DNA from: Hyalangium ruber
GTDB taxonomy: Bacteria; Myxococcota; Myxococcia; Myxococcales; Myxococcaceae
Assembly (NCBI RefSeq): GCF_034259325.1
Contig: NZ_JAXIVS010000010.1
Location: 310,001-374,000, forward strand
Length of the DNA: 64,000 nt
Direction: 5' to 3'
Part shown: positions 1 to 7,107 of the stretch, in pieces
Layout: every line of letters begins with the position of its first letter
Numbering within the stretch: position 1 is the first letter of the stretch
Made by a program: the position numbers and the translations under genes
Notes under the pieces: generated by a model
What the model was told of the DNA's origin: nothing
Databases searched by the model: none
The model's input: the letters and a program-made list of their open reading frames with translations, nothing else

Positions 1-1
1 C

Positions 2-2086
2 GAGGCAGACAGGCTGCGCATGGAAGAGCTAGTGGCCTCCGCGCTCTCTGCCCCAGACAGTTCTCTGCGGCTGCTCACGACCCTGCGAAGTGACTTCATC
101 TATCGTTTGGAGCAACTGCCACGCCTCTCACGGCAGCTCAACGAAGCCGTACGGTACTACCTGCGTCCCATGGAGGACGAGGCGCTGACCCAAGCCATTC
201 ACGGGATGGCCCAGCGCGCGGGGCTACGGCTCTCCGAGGGACTCCCGGAGCGCATGGTGCGCGATACGACGAGCGAAAGCAGTCGGCTTCCGCTGCTGAG
301 CCATACACTCCGTGGGCTCTGGGCATTGCGCCACGGCACGTCCCTGACCCATGAGCGATATGAGCAACTGGGAGGCGTGGGAGGAGCGTTGGCGCGGCAG
401 GCCGAAGAACTCCTCGACAGCCTAGGAGCCGAGGGCCGCGAGCGCGCAAAATGGCTCCTGCTCGACCTTGTGCATGTCAGCCACGGCGTCCACGGGGCCC
501 CCGCCATCCGACGCTCACGCTTACGGCAGGAGGTACTTGCATCGGCGGGAGGCGATGCGCTGGCAGAGGAGGTGCTGCTGCGACTGTCCGGGATGCGCTC
601 CGAGACCGCCGGCAAGGCGGAGCAGACCCTGCGACTCATCGACGTCTCGGGAGAGCCGGAGCCTACCCAGCAACGTGTCGATTTGATTCATGAGACGCTG
701 CTTCAAAAGGTGCCATCCTTCGTGGGATGGCTCGAACATGAGCGCACGCTGCTCGAACGCAACATGGAACTGGAAGTCGCCGCGCATGCGTGGGAGCAGG
801 CTGGCTGTCCGAGGGGTGACCTGCCCACGGGAACGCTCCTCCAGCACTACCGAGAGTCCGCTGGCGCTCGAACTGCCCAGGGCCATCAGGCGCGCAGGGC
901 CAGTGAGCGGGCAACGCGATTCCTCGAATCGGCAATGCGATTTGACCTGCTGCGGGCGCGGGTCAAGCGAGCCCTGATCGTCGCTTGTCTCGCAGCTACT
1001 GTGGCCAGCATGGCCACGGCTATCCAAGCCTCAAGCGAGAGGCAGCGCGCCGAGACCACCCTCCAGCAAGCCATCGGCCTGACAAACGATTTCGTCTCCG
1101 ATGTGGACTGGGTACTCGGGAGACGCGCTCACACCCTGGAGGCGCGCGATCAACTTCTTAAGCGCTTCGGAGAGCTCCTCGCCAAGCTCCCAGAGCAGGA
1201 CCGCAAGAACCTCAAGGTGCTTCTGGTCAGCATCAAGACCTGGCAGCGCCACGGCGACCTTTTCTTCCACGATGGGACACTCTCCCAAGCTGATCACATC
1301 TTTGACTCCGCGAGACATGCGCTCCAGCAAGGCCTGATGAGCCATCCAGGGAACCCCGATTTGATGTTTCGGCTTGGGCTGGACGCATCCAAGCGAGGCA
1401 AGATCGCCCGGGCGCGTGAACACTGGGAGCAAGCGCGCGTTTACTTCCTCGAGGCAAACAGCCTCTTCGCACGCCCTCACCCAACACACAGACCCGAAGA
1501 TCACCGTCGGACACAAGCGACGAGCTACTCTGAACTGGCCGATCTGGACCTTGCTTCCGGCCAGACCGCTGCCGCCAGAGCGCTGTATGACCGCGCCATC
1601 GCGCTCTTGGAGCAAAACTCGAGTTCTTACGATCAGTCACTCTTGGCCGAGACACTCGGGGCTCGTGCGAAGGCCGCCTGGGCCGCCAGAGACGCGAAGG
1701 CCGCCGAGCACGGCTTTACTGCAGCCCTGACCCTGGGGCGTGCCCTCAGCCAGTCCGACCCAGGAGATACGTACTATCGCTGGGTGCTGACCCAGATCTT
1801 GGTGGAGTTCGCACGATTCCGTTTCGACAGCAGAGCCTTCTCCGAAGCGGCCAGCCTCTATAAGGAGGCGCAAGACCACGGGCGTGTCCTCCACGAGGGA
1901 GAAAAGCCCAACAAGCGCTATGCGCTGGTCCTAGCCGAGAGCCTGCTCGGAGGCGAGCAGTTGGCGGAGTCTCTGGCAGACGCTGCCCGTACCGCTCAGC
2001 TGCGAGAGGAAAGATGTGCGCTAATAAGCGATTTTGTGCGCACGGACCCTGAAGACGCACGCTTCCAACGGTTGGCCTGTCCCTGA
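2..2086 (+). CDS. nSTAND1-type NTPase, C-terminal part, with TM and TPR-like region (partial)
   Basis: The reading frame is open to the left edge, so the N-terminus, including any Walker A motif, lies outside the window; the first in-window ATG is at 20. Counting from that ATG, residues 15-130 (LLTTLRSDF, then RPMEDEAL and LPLLSHTLRGLW) match the region after the NTPase core in novel STAND NTPase 1 proteins. A hydrophobic segment at about 317-336 (VKRALIVACLAATVASMATA) looks like a single membrane helix. The remaining 350 residues are helical with alanine-rich TPR-like repeats. Such proteins are signal-dependent switches, often with a kinase, protease or other effector at the missing N-terminus. 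It ends 107 nt before the SAVED gene on the same strand, so a functional link is possible but unproven. Family placement is good; the effector is unknown. Confidence 0.75.
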   Translation, partial: EADRLRMEELVASALSAPDSSLRLLTTLRSDFIYRLEQLPRLSRQLNEAVRYYLRPMEDEALTQAIHGMAQRAGLRLSEGLPERMVRDTTSESSRLPLLSHTLRGLWALRHGTSLTHERYEQLGGVGGALARQAEELLDSLGAEGRERAKWLLLDLVHVSHGVHGAPAIRRSRLRQEVLASAGGDALAEEVLLRLSGMRSETAGKAEQTLRLIDVSGEPEPTQQRVDLIHETLLQKVPSFVGWLEHERTLLERNMELEVAAHAWEQAGCPRGDLPTGTLLQHYRESAGARTAQGHQARRASERATRFLESAMRFDLLRARVKRALIVACLAATVASMATAIQASSERQRAETTLQQAIGLTNDFVSDVDWVLGRRAHTLEARDQLLKRFGELLAKLPEQDRKNLKVLLVSIKTWQRHGDLFFHDGTLSQADHIFDSARHALQQGLMSHPGNPDLMFRLGLDASKRGKIARAREHWEQARVYFLEANSLFARPHPTHRPEDHRRTQATSYSELADLDLASGQTAAARALYDRAIALLEQNSSSYDQSLLAETLGARAKAAWAARDAKAAEHGFTAALTLGRALSQSDPGDTYYRWVLTQILVEFARFRFDSRAFSEAASLYKEAQDHGRVLHEGEKPNKRYALVLAESLLGGEQLAESLADAARTAQLREERCALISDFVRTDPEDARFQRLACP

Positions 2087-2193
2087 GCCTGGGCTCTCTA
2101 AAAAAAGAGCAGGCGCGCGAGTGATTCGCCAGCGGATGGCATCCATGGATATCGGGAAACGAATTTCGGGCATGCCGCCCTGTCCTGATCACC

Positions 2194-3999
2194 ATGAACC
2201 AGAAGAACCTACAGCCTCCGAAGGGGCTCATCCTGCTCTCCCAGCCAGAGCAACTGCGCATTGAGCCCGCGCAGATGGTCGATGCGCTGCCAGAAACCTT
2301 TCGGACTCTCCACCACCCCGTAGTCGAGCTTGATCTCGCGGAATTCGCCCGGGAAGCCATCCAGACCCTGGACTGGAGCAAGGTACAACGCGCCCTAGAG
2401 GAGCAATTCCACCAGCACCTGGCTCCATTGCGGACCAAGCACCCCGATTATCCGATTGTCTACTTTGGTTCGGCGCCCATTCCGCTCGCCGTCCAGTTGG
2501 GGTTTCTCATCGAGACTTGGCAGCAGGTGATGATCATCCCTCATCACCATACCCGGCGGCTTTGGGCCTGGGTACCAGAGCCTGGCAGGCCGTCCACTCG
2601 CCTCCTACCTGTCTCCATGCCTTCCGAGCGAGACCGCTCACCAGGGGAGGCGGTCATCCGAGTCTCCACCTCCCATGTCGTCGATCCACAGGTGACACGT
2701 AGAGCCGTGCCGGATGCTCTGCTCGAGGTCGACATTACGCTGGAGCATCCCTCCGAGGATGCGTTCACCCGAGAGGAGGAGATGCTGGAGGTAGCAAAGG
2801 CGTTCCGCGAGACCTTGAACGACATCGGCGATCGCTTCCAGGGCATCCATCGGGTTCACTTGTTTGCCTCGGTCCAGCCAGGGATGGCGCTCTTGCTTGG
2901 CGCGCAGATCAGCAAGACGATGCACCCTCCCGTCCAGACCTACCAGTATGCGCGCCATGCGCAGACCGGGCCGTACCACGTGCCCGCCGTGGTGGTGAAC
3001 AGGCAGCCTCAGCCGGAGCCAGCACCACTGACTTCCGAAGAGCAGACTCGAGCCAGCGCCGACCGCGAGTACTTGGCGCGGGATCTCGATCGGATGAATG
3101 GCTTGGCGGCACGATGGAAGTCTTCTTCGGCCAAGGGCTGGATCGAAGGGTTGCTGGCAGAGTTCGGAAAACAGCCGGACTTCAGCGGCCCCTGGAAGCA
3201 CCTTCCAACCCTGATTGACACGCCCCTTCTCCGGACGAAGGTAGATGTGCCCACGGGAGTCGTCGAAGACAGCTTCCGCCTCGCTCCTCCCAACAACCAC
3301 TGGCAAATCGATGACCGATGGCTGGCACGGCTCGCCCGCAGATTGCCGGATGCTTCGGATCGCCAGCGCGCTCTGCGCCTGCTGGTGCTGCATGAACTCG
3401 CCCACCGTGGGCCGCAGAGCCTTACGCGCACATCGAGCCGGGAGATTGGGCGCTTCCCGAAGGTTCTTGAGGAGATCGACTTCCAGGCCGACGTGTGGGC
3501 GATGCTCCACGAGTATGAGCTGACGCGCTTGCTCAATCCTAGCCAGGTCGAGGACGCGCCGAAGTTCTTCATGGGACTGGTACGTGTCGCCACCGAGGGA
3601 ATGTGGGCCTTTGACGACAACGGCCCTGCGATGCGGGAAATCCAAATCCGACGCCTCAACCGCTACCTCATCTGGTACTGGGAGTACCTACACTTGGAGC
3701 GCCTAGACGCACGCAGCGCAGGAGGCTCGCTCAAGGCTGTCCTCTCCATACTCGCGCAACGCCCAACGATCGAGCTAGCGGGTCCCACCATCCTCACTCA
3801 TGACGGGCGCGTCTTCTTCGCCCTCGAACCCGGACGTGTAAGGGCTCCTGAGCTCGCCATCTATCATGAAGGGCAGCTGCGCCGGCATGGACCGCGTCCA
3901 GACTTCCCCATCGACGCACTGCTCGAGGGAGTCCGCGAGCGCGACGGAGCGAAGATCCTCGATTCCTTGCGCGGAGCCTTCGAGCAGACGGTGCGCTGA
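2194..3999 (+). CDS. SAVED-domain protein fused to a HExxH metallopeptidase-like domain (CBASS-type effector)
   Basis: 601 aa. The N-terminal ~270 residues look like a SAVED domain, the sensor that binds cyclic oligonucleotides in CBASS effectors: a Rossmann-like segment VYFGSAPIPLAVQLGF near residue 90 and the diagnostic HLFASVQPGMALLLG (222-236) followed by TMHPPVQTYQY. After a linker the C-terminal half carries H400-E-L-A-H404 with downstream acidic residues E426, E427, D429 and D433 (EEIDFQAD), an arrangement typical of gluzincin-like zinc peptidases. No HNH, TIR or transmembrane effector domain is visible. The CD-NTase gene begins 36 nt downstream, so the pair reads as sensor/effector plus cyclase. 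Inferred role: phage-triggered cyclic nucleotide activates proteolysis. Domain calls are from motifs only; zinc binding and substrate are not shown. No clear Shine-Dalgarno precedes the ATG. Confidence 0.85.
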   Translation: MNQKNLQPPKGLILLSQPEQLRIEPAQMVDALPETFRTLHHPVVELDLAEFAREAIQTLDWSKVQRALEEQFHQHLAPLRTKHPDYPIVYFGSAPIPLAVQLGFLIETWQQVMIIPHHHTRRLWAWVPEPGRPSTRLLPVSMPSERDRSPGEAVIRVSTSHVVDPQVTRRAVPDALLEVDITLEHPSEDAFTREEEMLEVAKAFRETLNDIGDRFQGIHRVHLFASVQPGMALLLGAQISKTMHPPVQTYQYARHAQTGPYHVPAVVVNRQPQPEPAPLTSEEQTRASADREYLARDLDRMNGLAARWKSSSAKGWIEGLLAEFGKQPDFSGPWKHLPTLIDTPLLRTKVDVPTGVVEDSFRLAPPNNHWQIDDRWLARLARRLPDASDRQRALRLLVLHELAHRGPQSLTRTSSREIGRFPKVLEEIDFQADVWAMLHEYELTRLLNPSQVEDAPKFFMGLVRVATEGMWAFDDNGPAMREIQIRRLNRYLIWYWEYLHLERLDARSAGGSLKAVLSILAQRPTIELAGPTILTHDGRVFFALEPGRVRAPELAIYHEGQLRRHGPRPDFPIDALLEGVRERDGAKILDSLRGAFEQTVR

Positions 4000-4035
4000 A
4001 TCCCCGGTGTATGCCTCTTACAGAAAGGAAGTCCT

Positions 4036-4980
4036 ATGTCCTTGCAGCCCTTGTTCCGGCGGTTCCACGAAACCATTCAGCTCAAGCAGTACGAAGAGAA
4101 CGCGGAGCTCCGCCAGAAGCGCGACATCATTCTCGAGCGGCTCCGCGACAAGCTCCGACCGAGGACTTTCGAGCCGTTCAATCAGGGCAGCTATGCCATG
4201 GGCACGGGCATCAAACCCATCGATCGTGACTACGACATCGACATCGGGATCGTCTTCGATCTGGACCACCTGAAGAACGATCCCGTCACCGTGAAGGGAT
4301 GGGTATACGAAGCCGTGGTCGGCCACACCACGAGCGTGGAATGGCGGCGCCCGTGCATTACTGTGAACTACCAGCAGGGCCGCGAGCCCAAATACCACGT
4401 CGACTTGGCTGTCATGGCAAGAGACTCCCGGGGCACGCTGCGGCTGGCGCTGGGCAAGCAGCACTCCCAAGCGGATCAGCGCGAGTGGCAGGTTGATGAT
4501 CGGCAGGGCTTCATTGAGGCGGTCAAGAACCGCTTCAACGGCGAAGACGGCTTCCAGTTCCGCCGCGTGATTCGTTACTTGAAGCGGTGGAAGGACGAGC
4601 ATTTTTCCAACGAGGGGCGCGCCGCGCCCTCCGGGCTGAGCCTCACCGTCGCCGCCTATCGGTGGTTTGCCCCCAAGAAGAGCAGCACTTACCAGGGCGT
4701 TGAGTATGACGACCTGGCAGCGACGACAGCTCTGGTGGGTGCGATGCGCCAGAACTTCCAGACGACATGGGACCTTACGCTCGGCAGGTCTATCCACCGC
4801 CTCTCTCTGCAGTTCACCCATGCGCCTCACGATGACGTGCTGGCGCGCATGACCAACCAGCAGATGGAGGAGTTCTATGGGCGGATCGAGAAGCTGAGCG
4901 GGTGGCTTGAAGATGCCCGGAAGCGACAGAGCGCTGAGCCCCTCCAGCGCGCCTTCGGAAGTGATTTCCCCGTTTCATGA
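4036..4980 (+). CDS. CD-NTase (CBASS cyclic oligonucleotide synthase)
   Basis: 314 aa nucleotidyltransferase of the cGAS/DncV-like superfamily. The active site is complete: G51-S52 in QGSYAMGTGIKPI, the metal-binding pair D67 and D69 in DYDIDIGIVF, and a third acidic residue D123 in YHVDLAVMA. A helical C-terminal domain follows (FRRVIRYLKRWKDEHF). Length is usual for the family. The enzyme should make a cyclic di- or trinucleotide second messenger on infection, read by the SAVED protein encoded 36 nt upstream. AAAGGAAG lies just before the ATG at suitable spacing, fixing the start. No Cap2/Cap3 (E1/E2, JAB) or HORMA/TRIP13 genes are adjacent, so this resembles a minimal type I CBASS. The CD-NTase clade and the nucleotide product cannot be assigned from sequence reading alone. 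Confidence 0.92.
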   Translation: MSLQPLFRRFHETIQLKQYEENAELRQKRDIILERLRDKLRPRTFEPFNQGSYAMGTGIKPIDRDYDIDIGIVFDLDHLKNDPVTVKGWVYEAVVGHTTSVEWRRPCITVNYQQGREPKYHVDLAVMARDSRGTLRLALGKQHSQADQREWQVDDRQGFIEAVKNRFNGEDGFQFRRVIRYLKRWKDEHFSNEGRAAPSGLSLTVAAYRWFAPKKSSTYQGVEYDDLAATTALVGAMRQNFQTTWDLTLGRSIHRLSLQFTHAPHDDVLARMTNQQMEEFYGRIEKLSGWLEDARKRQSAEPLQRAFGSDFPVS

Positions 4981-5029
4981 CGCATGATGCCGCCACTGCT
5001 CGCTCCACTGTTGTCCGAGCAGCTCCAGC

Positions 5030-5833
5030 ATGAAAGGAGCCGGGATTCCTGGCATGAGTCGCGAAGCGTTGTCGAAGATGTCTTTCGAGGAGTTGCTCCA
5101 GCGCGCGCGTGCCGGAGAGGCGAGTGCGTTCGACGAGCTCTTCCGCCGCAGTAAGCCAACGCTCGACAAGTGGGCTACCCGGCGCCGTGGTTGGCCGCCG
5201 CCGGGCGGCGCTCGTCCCTCGGACATCTCGCAGGATAGCTCCTTGCTCGTGCTTCGCGGGTTCTCCAGTTTCAGGGGAGGCACTGCAGGGGAGTGGTTTG
5301 GCTGGCTCAAGAAGATCTTTCGCAACCACCTGACACAGGCGAGCAGGGCCGCGCACAGTCAGAAACGCGAGGCTCCAGGCTTCGTGTCGATAGACAGCGC
5401 GGAGGCAGCCAAGACCGCCTCTCGCGATAGGACCCCAAGCCAGCTCACCGCGCGCCGGGAGGAGTGGCACAGGCTATTCGTGTGTATCCACGAACTCCCA
5501 AAGGATGAGCGCACGGCCATCAAGCTCCACCACCTGAAAGAACTCTCAGTTGCTGAGATCGCCCGCCACATGGAGAGGACAGAGTCGTCCGTGACTGGGC
5601 TCCTGTACCGAGGTTGGAAGCGGGTACAGACTCGAATGAACGAGGAACAGGATTCGGGCACAGGGGACCTGGGAGAGGCAGCAATGGCCTTCATGGCCTA
5701 TCTCCGGCTGCGCGACTCTAGTGAGGAAGTGGACCTTGAGGCGTTCATTGCCAGGCATCCGACGTGTGCGGACGAACTGCGCGACATGATCCATTGGATC
5801 GAGAGACTGCAGACATATCGACCGTCGAAGTAG
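5030..5833 (+). CDS. ECF-type RNA polymerase sigma factor with C-terminal extension
   Basis: 267 aa. Residues 18-90 form a sigma-2-like region (SFEELLQRARAGEASAFDEL, then DISQDSSLLVLRGF) and about 146-202 a sigma-4 helix-turn-helix (LPKDERTAIKLHHLKEL, SVAEIARHMERTESSV). About 65 residues follow sigma-4, including DLEAFIARHPTCADELRDMI; similar FxARHP segments accompany kinase-linked sigma factors and kinases in other phyla (recollection), and the extension could be a control domain. The start is uncertain: ATG 5030, or ATG 5054 which has AAAGGAG 14 nt upstream. The gene lies 49 nt behind the CD-NTase stop and 23 nt ahead of a Ser/Thr kinase, so co-transcription with both is plausible. No zinc-finger anti-sigma gene is adjacent. 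Confidence 0.85.
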   Translation: MKGAGIPGMSREALSKMSFEELLQRARAGEASAFDELFRRSKPTLDKWATRRRGWPPPGGARPSDISQDSSLLVLRGFSSFRGGTAGEWFGWLKKIFRNHLTQASRAAHSQKREAPGFVSIDSAEAAKTASRDRTPSQLTARREEWHRLFVCIHELPKDERTAIKLHHLKELSVAEIARHMERTESSVTGLLYRGWKRVQTRMNEEQDSGTGDLGEAAMAFMAYLRLRDSSEEVDLEAFIARHPTCADELRDMIHWIERLQTYRPSK

Positions 5834-5856
5834 CTCCACCCTTTCAGGACTCCGAA

Positions 5857-6729
5857 ATGCCAATGCTTTCGCCCGGTACGCTCATCGGTGATTACAAGCT
5901 GATTCGCCATGTGGCGACTGGAGCAATGAGCGAGGTATACGCGGGTCGACACGTAGCCAATGGGCCTCTCGTAGCAGTAAAGCTCTTGTCCCCTGAGCTG
6001 TGTGTCGATGCAGAGTTGGTCGCGCGGTTCCGGAACGAGGCGCACATGCTCGAGCGCCTGCGACATGCACGCATCATCACGGTTTTCGCGAGTGGAGTCC
6101 TGACGGAAGGGCCACCCTATATGGTCTTGGAGTGGCTCCCCATGGATCTCCACCAAGCCCTCTCCCGCGCGGCAGCTGCGCTACCTCCACAAAGGGCGCT
6201 CACTGTCGCCCGGCAACTGGCGGAGGCCCTGGGCGAGTTGCACAGACATGGCATTGTCCATCGCGACCTGAAGCCCTCGAACGTGCTGCTAGCTGAGGAC
6301 GGTTCTTCTCTCTGGAATGTGAAGCTGGCTGATCTCGGACTCGCCAAGGAGCTGGCTGACGGCCCTCAGGCGGTAACAGCCCTCGCATCCTCGGCGCAGC
6401 ACGTCTCGACGGGCCGAGGAGCACTCCTGGGAACATGGGATTACATGGCACCTGAGCAGTGGATTCAAACCAAGGGCGTCGACTCCAAAGTGGATGTCTA
6501 CGCGCTAGGCGTCCTTCTGTTCCAGATGCTGACGGGCCAGCTCCCCTTCATCGCCGAGCAGCAGAAGGATCTGATGTACTTCCATTTGTTCGAGGATCCC
6601 CCTCTGGATCAGCTCAAGGGCCTCGTTCCTGCTGATACTCGTGCGCTCGTCGCGCGGATGCTCGACAAGAAGCCCTCCCAGCGCCCATCAATGCGAGAGT
6701 TCTTGGATTGCAGTACCCCCGCTCAATAA
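5857..6729 (+). CDS. Cytoplasmic Ser/Thr protein kinase (Hanks type)
   Basis: 290 aa, essentially one kinase domain with no transmembrane segment. Visible motifs: invariant lysine K42 in VAVKLL, catalytic loop H135-R136-D137 in HGIVHRDLKPSNVLL, metal-binding D159-L-G (DLG instead of DFG), and MAPEQW for the APE motif. The glycine-rich loop is poor (ATGAMSEVYAG in place of GxGxxGxV), so ATP affinity may be altered, but catalytic residues are intact. ATG 5857 was chosen because longer frames begin inside the sigma gene. It sits 23 nt behind the sigma factor gene and 27 nt ahead of a small hydrophilic protein gene, suggesting a sigma/kinase module in which the kinase phosphorylates the sigma factor or its regulator; that partnership is inferred. 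Confidence 0.88.
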   Translation: MPMLSPGTLIGDYKLIRHVATGAMSEVYAGRHVANGPLVAVKLLSPELCVDAELVARFRNEAHMLERLRHARIITVFASGVLTEGPPYMVLEWLPMDLHQALSRAAAALPPQRALTVARQLAEALGELHRHGIVHRDLKPSNVLLAEDGSSLWNVKLADLGLAKELADGPQAVTALASSAQHVSTGRGALLGTWDYMAPEQWIQTKGVDSKVDVYALGVLLFQMLTGQLPFIAEQQKDLMYFHLFEDPPLDQLKGLVPADTRALVARMLDKKPSQRPSMREFLDCSTPAQ

Positions 6730-6756
6730 CGAGTGGGCTTACCCGAGGAGTGCCCC

Positions 6757-6936
6757 ATGGGAGAGAAGAGCAACGAGACCAAGTCCAACAACGATCGGTC
6801 TGACACCATCAATCCGAACAATCCCAAGCATCAGACTGCGCTCGATGAGCACTCACGACGCACCAACCCGAAAGATCCGAGCAACTCTCCGGGACCGACC
6901 CGACCGTCCAACCCGCCTGGCAAGGGCAAGCGCTAG
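6757..6936 (+). CDS. Small hydrophilic Asn/Pro-rich protein, unknown function
   Basis: 59 aa, start MGEKSNETK. GAGGAG lies about 7 nt before the ATG, a good ribosome binding site, which is the main reason to accept this short frame over the in-frame start 24 nt upstream. The protein is highly polar with few hydrophobic residues and no signal or membrane segment: it contains TINPNNPKHQTALDEHSRRT, then a Pro/Ser/Gly-rich basic tail ending GKGKR. It is probably disordered. It follows the kinase gene by 27 nt and is likely the last gene of that operon, so it could be a kinase substrate or regulator. No family is recognised. Confidence 0.6.
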   Translation: MGEKSNETKSNNDRSDTINPNNPKHQTALDEHSRRTNPKDPSNSPGPTRPSNPPGKGKR

Positions 6937-7107
6937 CGGCACAGTGGAACACGTAGGCCTTGAGCCAGCGAGGAGCCGGGGACACAGCGGTTGGCCCAAG
7001 TGGCTGATTCAATGAGTCGAGTGCCCGCTTCTGACTCGGGGGGAGAGCGAAGCGACAAAACGCACGTTGCCCACACGTATCCACGGGTGCCCACCCTGAA
7101 CTAGGGC

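Noticed and set aside
2092-2109. GCTCT/AGAGC hairpin after the nSTAND-TPR gene as terminator
   Set aside because: Stem is only 5 bp with an A-rich loop and no T-run on the plus strand; too weak to claim.
2141-2150. Self-complementary ATCCATGGAT ahead of the SAVED gene as an operator
   Set aside because: 10 nt of self-complementarity is expected by chance in such a window and no second copy was seen.
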